From Microbacterium testaceum StLB037 (lineage in GTDB: Bacteria; Actinomycetota; Actinomycetes; Actinomycetales; Microbacteriaceae), in the NCBI RefSeq assembly GCF_900104345.1, contig NZ_FNJN01000004.1:248802-312801 (forward strand): a stretch of DNA of 64,000 nt. The letters are read 5' to 3'. Positions within the stretch are counted from its first letter, which is position 1. Each line of letters opens with the position of its first letter. A model generated the notes under the pieces. The model saw nothing but the letters and a program-made list of their open reading frames with translations, did no database searches and was not told where the DNA came from. This document shows, piece after piece, positions 17,447 to 26,058 of the stretch. The position numbers and the translations under genes were made by a program.

Positions 17447-18574
17447 ATGGCGGAGGAGCAGGCGACGCGGCGGCCGACGGTGTACGACGTCGCTCAAGAG
17501 GCGAACGTCTCGATCGCGTCGGTGTCGTTCGCGTTCCGGCGCCCCGACAAGCTCAGCGAGGCCACGCGCCAGCGCGTGCTCGACGCGGCGCGGCGATTGG
17601 GATACGCACCCAGCGGTGCCGCGCGCGGTCTCGCGCGCGGGCGCACCGGCATCCTCGGCCTGCACGCCTTCGACCTCCTTCTCGAGCGCGCGGACCCGCT
17701 CGCGCAGCCACTGAGCGGCATGCAGTCGCCGGCGCTCGACACCGGGGGAGTGATCCCCTGGGACCAGACCGACGACGACGTGTTGTCGGACCCGCGGGCG
17801 TTCCCGCTCTACGTCGACGAGGTGCAGCGCGGTTTCGAGCTGGAGTGCTGGGCTCTCGGCCGACCGGTGATGCTCAGCAGCGGATCGGATGCCGATGTCT
17901 CGGTGGCCGACACCGTCGGCCGCGTCGACGGGTTGGCGATCTTCCCCTCGCCGCAAACCGCGCCGACTCTCGCGCGGCACACGCCGAGCATCCCGATCGT
18001 GCTCTTCAGTGCCGCCCCGGCCGACGACCGTCACCACCGGGTGCGCGTCGACAACTCCCTCGGCATGCGTTCGCTCGTCGCTCACCTGGTCGAGGAGCAC
18101 GCGGCGACGGACCTGGCCTTCGTGGGGCGCCTCGAGGCGGAGGACGCCGTCGAGCGACGCGACGCGATGAGCGCGGAGCTGGAGGCCCGCGGCATCCGTC
18201 CCCGCCCCGATTCCGTCGATGCCACCGTGCGCGGCGAGGATGAGCTCGTCCCGCAAGTGCGGGCGCTCTTGGCGGAGGGCCGGATGCCGCAGGCGTTCGT
18301 CTGTGCGACCGACCAGAACGCCTTCACCCTGCTCGACGTGCTCGCCGCCGAGGGGGTGCGTGTGCCGCACGACGTGATCGTCACCGGCTTCGACGGCACG
18401 CTGGGCTCCCGCCTGACCACGCCTGCGCTGACGACCGTCCGCCAGCCGATGGAGGCGATGGGTCGCGCCGCCGCGCGCATCCTGGCGGGCTCCGCCGGTT
18501 CGCCGCCGGCGGGCGGGGCCTTCGACGTGGTGTTCGAGCCCCGCGTGCTCGTGCGGGCGAGCTGCGGCTGCTGA
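17447..18574 (+). CDS. LacI-family transcriptional regulator
   Basis: A 375-residue regulator. The LacI HTH and hinge are clear at the N-terminus: PTVYDVAQEANVSIASVSFAFRRPDKLSEATRQRVLDAARRLGYAPSGAARGLARGR. A periplasmic-binding-like ligand domain follows. The chain is about 40 residues longer than usual through an insert near residues 85-125. It begins 10 bases after the GH3 stop as the last gene of the sugar operon and probably binds the dyad at 12315-12334. Confidence 0.85.
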   Translation: MAEEQATRRPTVYDVAQEANVSIASVSFAFRRPDKLSEATRQRVLDAARRLGYAPSGAARGLARGRTGILGLHAFDLLLERADPLAQPLSGMQSPALDTGGVIPWDQTDDDVLSDPRAFPLYVDEVQRGFELECWALGRPVMLSSGSDADVSVADTVGRVDGLAIFPSPQTAPTLARHTPSIPIVLFSAAPADDRHHRVRVDNSLGMRSLVAHLVEEHAATDLAFVGRLEAEDAVERRDAMSAELEARGIRPRPDSVDATVRGEDELVPQVRALLAEGRMPQAFVCATDQNAFTLLDVLAAEGVRVPHDVIVTGFDGTLGSRLTTPALTTVRQPMEAMGRAAARILAGSAGSPPAGGAFDVVFEPRVLVRASCGC

Positions 18575-18610
18575 CCGGTCTCTCGGACACCCGGCCCCGC
18601 ACGGCAGGGG

Positions 18611-19234
18611 TCAGGCCGCGTTCCACCGCAGCCGCGGCGCCCCGAGTCCTGACCGCAGGACGGCCGCATCGGCCACCGGGAACGTCGTGACGATGAGCCC
18701 GTCGACCGCGTAGGCGAGAGCGGTGGTGCCGTCGGGGAGCGCGTCGCCGAGGGCGATGCGGGTCGAGCGGCCCTCGACGACCTCGTCGATCGCGTCGGGG
18801 CGGGAGAGGAGGAATTCCGCGGCCGCGGTGACCCGAGAGAGCAGGGTGTCCGGCCCGGCCCAGGGCGAGAACGCCCCGCGGGAGAGACCGCAGGCGAGGG
18901 CGAGGTCGTCGGTGAGCCACCGCTCGCGCTTGAGACCGTACGGGGTCGGTGTGGTCGACAGCAGGTAGCCGTAGACGTGCAGCAGGCCGGCGTTGCCCAC
19001 CGGCCAGGCGGCCTCGAGCCCGGCCCGCGCGTGCAGCTCGTCGAACAGTGCCCGGGGGAGCACCGCCGCTCCGACGTTCTCGTCGACGATCGTCGAGCGG
19101 CCCCACGCGGCGAATCGGCCGGCGGCGGCGTCGTCGGCGAGCGACGCCGCGAGCCAGGGGAGTGAGGCGATCGCCGCCGAGGGGTGCTCGGCCGCGAGGA
19201 CGGCGGCGACGTCGAGGGCGGCGGTGGAGGTCAC
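18611..19234 (-). CDS. Conserved hypothetical protein
   Basis: About 207 residues, not recognised with confidence. Readable features are an alanine-rich helical N-terminus, WGRSTIVDENVGAAVLPRALFDEL, and WPVGNAGLLHVYGYLLSTTPTPYGLKRERWL, with no signal peptide or membrane span. It is transcribed divergently from the phosphonate-type operon and shares its control region, so it may belong to the same regulon. The start is unsure: GTG at 19234 is used; GTG at 19243 and ATG at 19267 are in frame and none has a good ribosome site. Confidence 0.55.
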   Translation of the reverse strand: MTSTAALDVAAVLAAEHPSAAIASLPWLAASLADDAAAGRFAAWGRSTIVDENVGAAVLPRALFDELHARAGLEAAWPVGNAGLLHVYGYLLSTTPTPYGLKRERWLTDDLALACGLSRGAFSPWAGPDTLLSRVTAAAEFLLSRPDAIDEVVEGRSTRIALGDALPDGTTALAYAVDGLIVTTFPVADAAVLRSGLGAPRLRWNAA

Positions 19235-19274
19235 GGTTCCCACGCTAAGCGGGCTCCGGGGGCGCACAGCCGCC

Positions 19275-19296
19275 GTTCATCCAGCGTTTACACGAC
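19275..19296 (+). promoter_or_regulatory. PHO-box-like direct repeats
   Basis: Two adjoining 11-base units, GTTCATCCAGC (19275-19285) and GTTTACACGAC (19286-19296). The first fits the actinobacterial PhoP consensus GKTCAYYYRSG at ten of eleven positions; the second is degenerate. Position ahead of a phosphonate-type transporter makes phosphate-starvation control likely. Confidence 0.45.
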
Positions 19297-19344
19297 GTGG
19301 ACATCCCGTCCACATTTGGCGTGCACCATGGACGCAACGTCCAC
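19297..19344. promoter_or_regulatory. Tandem palindromic operators TGGAC-N5-GTCCA
   Basis: Two copies of one dyad: GTGGACATCCCGTCCAC (19297-19313) and ATGGACGCAACGTCCAC (19328-19344), with centres 31 bp apart (three helical turns). They lie between the PHO-box-like repeats and the HAD gene. The RpiR-family regulator at the end of the operon is the best candidate binder. Confidence 0.6.
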
Positions 19345-19359
19345 GACAGGAGTTCCCCC

Positions 19360-20046
19360 GTGCCCCGCCCCGTCCTCATCTTCGACTTCGACGGTACCGT
19401 CGCCGTCGGCGACGGCCCACTGCTGGCCTACGCCCGCGCGGTCGCCGCCCACACGGCATCCGCCGACGCCTTCGTCTCTGCCGTCTCGGCCCACCTCGCC
19501 GCGCCGACCGCCGACGTCATCGACGGGTACGACGCCGTTCGCCGCCTCGCCCTCGACGCCGGGGTCGACGACGACGCCCTGGCCGCGGCGTACACCCTCA
19601 GCCGCACGCAGCTCGGTAGCGCAGACGCGCCGGTGTCGACCGCGGCGGGGCTGGCGGAGTTCCTGGCGCAGGTGGATGCCGAGCGACTCCTCGTCACGAA
19701 CGCTCCCGCCACCCGTCTCGACGCCGCCCTGTCCGGAATCGGACTGGCCGGCCTGTTCGACCGCGTGATCACCGACGCCGCCAAGCCCGCCGGACTCGAC
19801 GCCCTGCTCGACAGCCTCGGCGAGGGCGTGCCGGTGCTCACGGTCGGCGATGTCTGGCGCAACGACCTCGCCCCCGCCCACGCCCGTGGTCTCGACACGG
19901 CGCTCGTCGGCGGCTACGTCGATGCCGCCGCCACCCCCACCTTCCGTGCCGACACCCTCGACGAGCTGCTGCCCGCGCTCGCCGCGTGGGTCGACGCCGC
20001 CCACGTCGACGCTCCCCCCGCCGCACACCTCCCGTCCCACGCCTGA
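19360..20046 (+). CDS. HAD-superfamily hydrolase
   Basis: A 228-residue phosphatase-like protein. Motif I is LIFDFDGTVAVGDG at residues 6-19 with the two catalytic aspartates; motif II is LLVTNAP; the C-terminal acidic motif is VGDVWRND. The GTG at 19360 is preceded by ACAGGAG at 19346-19352. As first gene of a PhnD/PhnC/PhnE operon it probably removes phosphate, or breaks a C-P bond in phosphonatase fashion, from the imported compound. The cap region does not let me choose. Confidence 0.75.
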   Translation: MPRPVLIFDFDGTVAVGDGPLLAYARAVAAHTASADAFVSAVSAHLAAPTADVIDGYDAVRRLALDAGVDDDALAAAYTLSRTQLGSADAPVSTAAGLAEFLAQVDAERLLVTNAPATRLDAALSGIGLAGLFDRVITDAAKPAGLDALLDSLGEGVPVLTVGDVWRNDLAPAHARGLDTALVGGYVDAAATPTFRADTLDELLPALAAWVDAAHVDAPPAAHLPSHA

Positions 20047-20071
20047 ATCCCACCCGAACCGCAGAGGAATC

Positions 20072-21049
20072 ATGAACACTCGTCGCTCCCGTCTCGTCGC
20101 GGCCTTCGCCACCGCCGCTCTCGCCTCGATCGCCCTGGCCGGCTGCTCCGGTGCCGCCGGCGCCGACTCGGCCGCCCCCGCCGCCGACCCGAGCTCCCTC
20201 GTGCTCGCGCTGGTTCCTTCGCAGGACCAGGCCAACCTCGTCGACACCGCGAAGCCCCTCACCGACATGCTCACCGAGAAGCTCGGCATCCCGGTCACGG
20301 GCGTCGTGTCGAAGGACTACCAGGCCGCCGTCGAGGCGATGGGCGCGGGCCAGGCGCAGATCGGCTTCCTGCCTTCGCTGCAGCTGTGGCAGGCGAACGA
20401 CCGCTACGGCGCCTCGGTCCTGCTGCAGACCGAGCGCAACGGCAACATCACCTACCCGGGCCAGTTCATGACGAACGACCCCGACAAGTACTGCGGCACC
20501 CCCGTCGTCGAGCGCGACGGCATGTCGTTCTGCAACGGCGCCGACGCGCTGCAGGGCCCCGCGGGTCTCGACAGCATCACCAAGATCGCCGGTGCCAAGG
20601 TCGCCGTGCTCGGACCCGGCTCGCCCGCGGGGTACATCTACCCGATGCTCGCGCTGAAGGAGGCCGGCGTCGACATCGACAGCGGCTTCCAGAAGGTACC
20701 GGTCACGGCCAACGACGCGTCCGTCCTGGCGGTCTACAACGGCGACGCCGAGGTCGGCTTCAGCTTCTGGGACGCCCGCACGCTCGTGAAGAAGGACAAG
20801 CCCGACGTGGGCCAGAAGGTCGTCGTGTTCGGCCTGACCAACGAGATCCCCAACGACGGTGTGGCCGTCTCGAAGGATCTGTCGCCCGAGCTGCAGAAGA
20901 AGATCTCGACGGCGCTCGCCGACTACTCCGCGACCGACGAGGGCTCCGCCGCCCTGAAGGCCGTCTACTCGATCACCAAGCTCGCCCCGGCCGACCCGTC
21001 GTCGCTCGACGTCGTCGCGCGCGCCGCCCAGCAGCTCGGACTCCAGTGA
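20072..21049 (+). CDS. phnD: Phosphonate/phosphite-type ABC substrate-binding lipoprotein (PhnD family)
   Basis: A 325-residue lipoprotein (signal with ALAGCSG, cysteine near residue 25). The mature part matches PhnD/PtxB-type proteins: [33 protein letters not shown], then [22 protein letters not shown] and a long [14 protein letters not shown] segment. These bind phosphonates, phosphite or related phosphorus compounds. AGAGGA at 20063-20068 precedes the ATG. The next three genes give the ATPase and two permeases. Confidence 0.82.
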   Translation: MNTRRSRLVAAFATAALASIALAGCSGAAGADSAAPAADPSSLVLALVPSQDQANLVDTAKPLTDMLTEKLGIPVTGVVSKDYQAAVEAMGAGQAQIGFLPSLQLWQANDRYGASVLLQTERNGNITYPGQFMTNDPDKYCGTPVVERDGMSFCNGADALQGPAGLDSITKIAGAKVAVLGPGSPAGYIYPMLALKEAGVDIDSGFQKVPVTANDASVLAVYNGDAEVGFSFWDARTLVKKDKPDVGQKVVVFGLTNEIPNDGVAVSKDLSPELQKKISTALADYSATDEGSAALKAVYSITKLAPADPSSLDVVARAAQQLGLQ

Positions 21050-21864
21050 CGACCGGATCGCTCACCCCGGGCGTCGAGGCTCTCGCCTCGGCGCCCTGGG
21101 GCATCCGTCTCGCCGGGGTCTCGGTGCGCTACCCCAACGGCACGGTGGGACTGAAGAACGTCACCCTCGACATCGCGCCCGGCGAGCTCGTCGCCGTGGT
21201 GGGACTGTCGGGCTCGGGCAAGTCGACCCTCATCCGCACCATCAACGGCCTGGTGCCCGCGACCTCCGGTGTCGTCGAGGTCGGCGGCCGACGCGTCGAC
21301 AACGCCTCGGGGCGTCGCCTGCGCGAACTCCGCGGCCACATCGGCATGGTGTTCCAGAGCTTCAACCTCGCCGGCCGCACCACAGTGCTCAACAACGTGC
21401 TGGTCGGTCGCCTCGCGCACACCCCGCTCTGGCGCACGCTGTTCGGTGCGTACCGTGACGCGGATCGCCGGCTCGCCTTCGAGGCTCTCGACCGGGTCGG
21501 GCTGCTGCCGAAGGTCTGGGACCGCGCATCGGCGCTCTCGGGAGGCCAGCAGCAGCGCGTCGCGATCGCCCGCGCGCTCACTCAGCAACCGCGTATCGTC
21601 CTCGCCGACGAGCCGGTCGCGAGCCTCGACCCGCCGACCGCCCGCGGGGTGATGGACGACCTGCGCCGCATCAACGTCGACCTCGGCATCACCGTGCTGG
21701 TCAACCTGCACCTGCTGGATCTCGCCCGCGAGTACGGCACGCGCATGATCGGCATGCGCGCCGGAGAGGTCGTCTACGACGGCCCCGCGGCATCCGCCAC
21801 CGATGCCGATTTCGCGCAGATCTACGGACGCTCGGTGACCGCGGCCGACAGGCTCGAGCGATGA
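21046..21864 (+). CDS. phnC: Phosphonate-type ABC transporter ATPase (PhnC family)
   Basis: A 272-residue ABC ATPase with Walker [10 protein letters not shown] near residue 53, Q-loop VFQSFNL, signature LSGGQQQR near 168 and Walker [13 protein letters not shown] near 188. The N-terminal order and the [14 protein letters not shown] segment are typical of PhnC. GTG start overlaps the binding-protein stop (GTGA) and its stop overlaps the next ATG. It powers import by the two following permeases. Confidence 0.87.
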   Translation: MTTGSLTPGVEALASAPWGIRLAGVSVRYPNGTVGLKNVTLDIAPGELVAVVGLSGSGKSTLIRTINGLVPATSGVVEVGGRRVDNASGRRLRELRGHIGMVFQSFNLAGRTTVLNNVLVGRLAHTPLWRTLFGAYRDADRRLAFEALDRVGLLPKVWDRASALSGGQQQRVAIARALTQQPRIVLADEPVASLDPPTARGVMDDLRRINVDLGITVLVNLHLLDLAREYGTRMIGMRAGEVVYDGPAASATDADFAQIYGRSVTAADRLER

Positions 21865-22655
21865 CCGTGCTCACCGTTCCGCCTCGTCCGAAGGGGCGAT
21901 GGATGCCGTGGACCGCCGCGGGCGTCGTCGTCGCGGTGACCGTGTTCATGTGCCTGCCGGTGGTCGGGGTGGGCCTCGACGTCGGTGCGATCGCGCGCAA
22001 CTGGCAGCAGGGTGCGCTGCGGGTGGGCGAACTGCTCACCCCGGACTGGTCGTTCTTCCCGCGCACGGTCGGTCCGATCCTCGAGACGCTGCAAATGGCG
22101 GTCATCGGCACCGCGGTCGGGGCGGCGATCTCTCTGCCGGTGAGCTTCTGGGCGGCCCGGCCGACGAACCCGTTCACTCCGACGCGGGCGCTGGTGCGCG
22201 GCATCCTGAACGTGATCCGCGCCGTGCCCGAGCTCGTCTACGCGGCGGTCCTCGTCGCGATGGTCGGGGTGGGCGCCCTCCCGGGCATCCTGGCGCTCGT
22301 GCTGTTCAACGTCGGCATCATCGTCAAGCTCGTGTCGGAGTCGATCGACGCCACCGACGCCGGCCCCCTCGAGGCCGGTCGTGCCGCCGGGGCGACCCAG
22401 ACGCAGATCAACCGCGCGATCGCTCTGCCCGACACCTGGCCCGCGTTCGTCTCGCAGACGCTCTACGTCTTCGAGCTCAACGTCCGCGCCTCGACCGTGC
22501 TCGGCCTCGTGGGGGCCGGCGGCATCGGGCTGCTGATCGATGCCGTGCGCACCTTCTACCGCTACGACCAGCTGTCGCTCGTCATCGTCGAGATCCTCGT
22601 GATCGTCGTCGTGCTCGACACCGTCAGCGACGCGATCCGCCGGAGGCTCGTATGA
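21861..22655 (+). CDS. phnE: Phosphonate-type ABC permease 1 (PhnE family)
   Basis: A 264-residue permease with about six membrane spans. Landmarks are [47 protein letters not shown] and an EAA-like loop [20 protein letters not shown] near residue 170. Start and stop overlap its neighbours by four bases each (ATGA). Confidence 0.85.
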   Translation: MTVLTVPPRPKGRWMPWTAAGVVVAVTVFMCLPVVGVGLDVGAIARNWQQGALRVGELLTPDWSFFPRTVGPILETLQMAVIGTAVGAAISLPVSFWAARPTNPFTPTRALVRGILNVIRAVPELVYAAVLVAMVGVGALPGILALVLFNVGIIVKLVSESIDATDAGPLEAGRAAGATQTQINRAIALPDTWPAFVSQTLYVFELNVRASTVLGLVGAGGIGLLIDAVRTFYRYDQLSLVIVEILVIVVVLDTVSDAIRRRLV

Positions 22656-23476
22656 CCACCCTCGCCCCCTCGCGGCCCGTGAGCCTCGCGCTGCCGCCGC
22701 GCCGTCGGAAGCCCCTGCGCACCCTGTCGTGGGTCGTCGTCACGGTCGTCGTCATCGCCGCCTTCTGGTCGGCCGACATCACCTGGTCGCGGCTCGGGGA
22801 GCTCCCCGCCGAGATCGTGCGTTACCTCGGCCTGATGTTCCTCTCGCCCGCGTGGGAGAAGCTGCCCGAGGCGCTCTGGCAGACCTGGCGCAGCGTCGAG
22901 ATGGCGTGGATCGGCACCGTGCTCGGCATCCTGATCGCGACCCCGCTCTCGCTCGTCGCCGCGCGCGGCTTCGGCCCGGCGCCCGTGCGCGTCGTCCTGC
23001 GCTTCGTCTTCTCGCTGGTGCGGGCCGTGCCCGAGCTGGTCTTCGCGATCATCATCCTCTCGGTCACCGGTCTGACCCCGCTGACCGGGGCGCTCGCTCT
23101 CGCGATCGGGGGGATCGGCACCCTCGGCAAGTGGGGCTACGAGGCGGTCGAGAACGTCGCCCCCGGCCCCATCGAGGCCGCGCGGGCGGCGGGCGGCTCG
23201 ACCGCCCAGGTGCTGCGCTGGGGAGTGTGGCCCCAGGCCTCGCCGACGTTCCTGTCGTTCTGGCTGTACCGCTTCGAGATCAACGTGCGCGCCTCGGCCG
23301 TGCTCGGCCTGATCGGCGTCGGCGGGATCGGCGACATGCTCACCTCGTACACCCAGTACCGTGAGTGGTCGACGGTCGGCATGCTGTTGATCGTCGTGGT
23401 CGTCGTCACCGTCGCGATCGACGCGGTCTCGGGCCGCATCCGCCGCCGCATCATGGAGGGCCAGCGTGTCCGCTGA
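22652..23476 (+). CDS. phnE: Phosphonate-type ABC permease 2 (PhnE family)
   Basis: A 274-residue second PhnE-type permease, paralogous to the first: MAWIGTVLGILIATPLSLVAARG, RAVPELVFAIIILSVTGL and EAARAAGGSTAQVLRWGVWP. Two permease genes rather than one homodimeric PhnE is a common arrangement in actinobacteria. It overlaps the RpiR regulator gene by 11 bases. Confidence 0.85.
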   Translation: MTTLAPSRPVSLALPPRRRKPLRTLSWVVVTVVVIAAFWSADITWSRLGELPAEIVRYLGLMFLSPAWEKLPEALWQTWRSVEMAWIGTVLGILIATPLSLVAARGFGPAPVRVVLRFVFSLVRAVPELVFAIIILSVTGLTPLTGALALAIGGIGTLGKWGYEAVENVAPGPIEAARAAGGSTAQVLRWGVWPQASPTFLSFWLYRFEINVRASAVLGLIGVGGIGDMLTSYTQYREWSTVGMLLIVVVVVTVAIDAVSGRIRRRIMEGQRVR

Positions 23477-24314
23477 GATTCCCGTGACCGCCCGCATCGC
23501 CGCCGTGCGCAACTCGCTGCAGCCGAGCGAGCGTCGGGTCGCCGACCTCATCGTCGATGATCCGGATGCCGTGATCGAGCTCACCGCGCAGCAGATCGCC
23601 GACCGCGTGGGGGTGGGTCGCTCCTCCGTCGTGCGCGCCTGCCAGACCTTCGGCTACCGCGGGTACCCGCAGCTGCGGGTGGCGCTCGCGGCGGAGCGCG
23701 GACGCCGCGTGGTGCCCCCGGTCGCCCAGGACGGCGTGCTCGGCGGCATCCGCTCCGCCATCGACCGCATCGCCGACGATCTTCGCGCGGCCACCAGCCT
23801 GCTGGACGCCGACGGGGTCGATGCCGCCGTCGACGCGGTCGTGGGGGCCCGTCGCCTGCTGGTGGTGGCGAGTGGGTTGTCGGCTCCGGTCGCAACGGAT
23901 CTCGCGATGCGCCTGACGGCGGTGGGGCGCCCGGCCGAGACCCTGGGCGATCCGATCGGCCAGCAGATCGCCGCGCGCCACCTCTCGCCCGATGACGTCT
24001 GCGTCGTGGTCAGCGGTTCGGGGGCGAACGAGGCGAGCCTGCGCGCGGCCACCGCTGCACGCGCGGCCGGGGCGCGAGTGATCGCCCTGACCTCGTTCGT
24101 CGCCTCGCCGCTCACCGAGCGCGCCGACCTGTCGCTGGTCCTCGCGTCGGGCGGGACGTTCCGCGACGAGCTGGAGCACACCTCGCGCATCGCGCACGCG
24201 GTCTTCGCGGAGGCGTTCGTCGACGCCGTGGCCCGCGCCCGCGCGGGCGATGCCGACCTCGCCCGCGAGCGCGTGCTCGAGATCCTCTCCGACAACCTCG
24301 GCGACGCCGGCTGA
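23466..24314 (+). CDS. MurR/RpiR-family transcriptional regulator
   Basis: A 282-residue regulator with an N-terminal HTH_6 domain (LTAQQIADRVGVGRSSVVRACQTFGYRGYPQLRVAL) and a C-terminal SIS phosphosugar-binding domain (VVVSGSGANEASLRAATAARAAGARVIALTSF). RpiR proteins sense phosphorylated sugars or amino sugars, which hints that the imported compound may be a phosphorylated metabolite. GTG start at 23466 lies within the preceding permease gene. Last gene of the operon. Confidence 0.85.
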   Translation: MSAEIPVTARIAAVRNSLQPSERRVADLIVDDPDAVIELTAQQIADRVGVGRSSVVRACQTFGYRGYPQLRVALAAERGRRVVPPVAQDGVLGGIRSAIDRIADDLRAATSLLDADGVDAAVDAVVGARRLLVVASGLSAPVATDLAMRLTAVGRPAETLGDPIGQQIAARHLSPDDVCVVVSGSGANEASLRAATAARAAGARVIALTSFVASPLTERADLSLVLASGGTFRDELEHTSRIAHAVFAEAFVDAVARARAGDADLARERVLEILSDNLGDAG

Positions 24315-24414
24315 CACCCGCTTCCGCGTCACGGCGGTGCGGTCGCCCCGTCGTGCGGATCGGGCGGGCGACGCGCGGGCCCGGGGGTGCCGGCATCCGG
24401 CGTATCGGGCGTCA

Positions 24415-24431
24415 GCTCCGTACGACGGAGC
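24415..24431. terminator. Short hairpin between convergent genes
   Basis: GCTCCGT (24415-24421) and ACGGAGC (24425-24431) form a perfect 7-bp stem with an ACG loop, between the convergent RpiR and PucR genes. A weak bidirectional terminator at best. Confidence 0.35.
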
Positions 24432-24436
24432 CCGCG

Positions 24437-25966
24437 CTACTCGGCCAGCCGCAGCGCCGCCCACAGCTCGGCGCGCGCGGAGAACGACGACAGGTCGCGA
24501 TCGAGCACGCGCTCGGCCTGGGCGACCCGGGCGCGCACGGTGTGGCGATGGATGCCGAGGGCCTGCGCGGTCGCCTCGTGCGAGCAGTCGTGGGCGAGCC
24601 AGGCGTCCAACGTCTCGAGCAACGCGGACCCCTGCGCCTCGTCGTAGGTCCGCAGCGGAACCAGGGCACCCGCGGCGACGGTGCGCGCCGCCTCGGATCC
24701 GAGGGCGGCCAGAAGACCCGCGCGCGCGGTGTCGGCGAAGTCGGCGACGCCGGGAGTGGCGAGCCGGTCGCGCGCGGTGCGCGCCTGGGTCAGGGCGGCC
24801 GAGAAGGCGTCGTAGCCGGTGGGCGCCGAGCACCCGACGACGATCTCGAACCGGTCGGCGACCTCGGCCAGCGCGTCGCGGGCTGCGGCGGGAACGACGA
24901 TGACGAGCCCGTCGTCACCGCGACCGAAGAACATCTCGCCGCGACGCTCCTGCGCGCGCAGCTCGAGCCACTCGGTGAGGGCGGTGGAACGAGTGGATGC
25001 CGCGGGCGTCACCGCCACCACGACGGGGGCGGTCGGCAGCGGGCCGAACAGATCGCGGCCCGCGCGTCGGGCCAGCGCGGGATCGTCGGTCGCGAGCGAG
25101 TGCACGAGACCGGCGCGGAAGGTGCCGATGGCCCGGCCGAGCCCGTCCTGCTGCTCGAGGGCGAGGGCGGCCATCGCGACCACGGCGGTCACGACGCTGC
25201 GCGCCTCGTGGTCGAGGTCGTCGGCCGCGAGCGCGAGCACGCCGCGGAGGTGCCCGCCGCGGCCCAGGGTCTGCAGGCTCACCGAGGTGTCGTTCGGGCG
25301 CACGGTGGATGCCGCGCGCGTGCCGCGGCGGAGCATCGTCGTGACCTCGGCGGCGACGACGTCGAGGGCGGGCGCGCCGAGTCCACCCGCCGGGTGCTCG
25401 GTGCTCAGGGTGCCGGCCGCGTCGAAGAGGCCGACCCAGCAGTCCAGCTGTCGAGACAGTTCGGCGAGCGTCGCCGAGAGGCCGTCGGGGCGCAGGGCTG
25501 CGAGCGAGACCGCGCGCTGCGCCGCGAGAGACCAACTGCGCCGAGCGTAGGACTCCGCGGCGATCGCCTCGGCACCGGCGCGGGCCACGGCGATGAAGGG
25601 GGTGCGGTAGGGAACTTCGAACAACGGCACGCCCGCGGCGAGGCAGGCCGCGGCGAGGCCCACCGGGATGCCGTCGCGTACGACCTCGGTGCCGAAACCC
25701 AGGGCTCGAACGCCCCGGGCGAGCAGCCGCGACACGTACGCGGTGTAGTCGTCCGTGTCGGCGAACTGCGTCCCCGTCGTCAGCAGGACGAGCCCCTCGC
25801 TGAGGAACGGGGTGGGGTCGACGAGGTCGCTGGAGTGCACCCACCGAACGGGGCGATCGATGCTCCCGGCCGGGAGTTCGTCCTCGCCGGCGACGAGGCG
25901 CAGTCGCAGGTCACGGCGCGCGAGGAGGGCGCGCAGACTCGGCGGCGCGACGGCAGTGTCGACCAT
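24437..25966 (-). CDS. PucR-family transcriptional regulator of the putrescine/GABA genes
   Basis: A 509-residue regulator with the full PucR layout: N-terminal PF07905 domain (SLRALLARRDLRLRLVAGEDEL, then WVHSSDLVDPTPFLSEGLVLLTTG) and a C-terminal HTH (LLETLDAWLAHDCSHEATAQALGIHRHTVRARVAQAERVLD). It is transcribed away from gabT across a 92-base gap that holds an inverted repeat. By position it controls the GABA/putrescine genes; in other actinobacteria PucR-type GabR proteins activate gabT-gabD. GGAG lies at good distance before the ATG at 25966. Confidence 0.85.
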   Translation of the reverse strand: MVDTAVAPPSLRALLARRDLRLRLVAGEDELPAGSIDRPVRWVHSSDLVDPTPFLSEGLVLLTTGTQFADTDDYTAYVSRLLARGVRALGFGTEVVRDGIPVGLAAACLAAGVPLFEVPYRTPFIAVARAGAEAIAAESYARRSWSLAAQRAVSLAALRPDGLSATLAELSRQLDCWVGLFDAAGTLSTEHPAGGLGAPALDVVAAEVTTMLRRGTRAASTVRPNDTSVSLQTLGRGGHLRGVLALAADDLDHEARSVVTAVVAMAALALEQQDGLGRAIGTFRAGLVHSLATDDPALARRAGRDLFGPLPTAPVVVAVTPAASTRSTALTEWLELRAQERRGEMFFGRGDDGLVIVVPAAARDALAEVADRFEIVVGCSAPTGYDAFSAALTQARTARDRLATPGVADFADTARAGLLAALGSEAARTVAAGALVPLRTYDEAQGSALLETLDAWLAHDCSHEATAQALGIHRHTVRARVAQAERVLDRDLSSFSARAELWAALRLAE

Positions 25967-25973
25967 GTCAGCT

Positions 25974-26014
25974 CCTGTACGACTCGTATATGACAGTGCC
26001 TGCGACTGTACAGG
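25974..26014. promoter_or_regulatory. Inverted repeat in the pucR-gabT divergent region
   Basis: CCTGTAC (25974-25980) and GTACAGG (26008-26014) are perfect inverted arms about three helical turns apart. The left arm lies beside the ribosome site of the leftward PucR gene and a possible leftward -10 (TATACG, complement of 25985-25990). Likely PucR binding and autoregulation. Confidence 0.45.
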
Positions 26015-26045
26015 GGGGAGAGTGCGCGGCGCGTCGCGGCGTCCG

Positions 26046-26051
26046 TAGCAT
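26046..26051 (+). promoter_or_regulatory. -10 element for a leaderless gabT transcript
   Basis: TAGCAT at 26046-26051 is followed by exactly 7 bases before the ATG, and no ribosome site is present. This spacing would put the transcript start on the ATG itself. Confidence 0.5.
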
Positions 26052-26058
26052 CGCCGGC

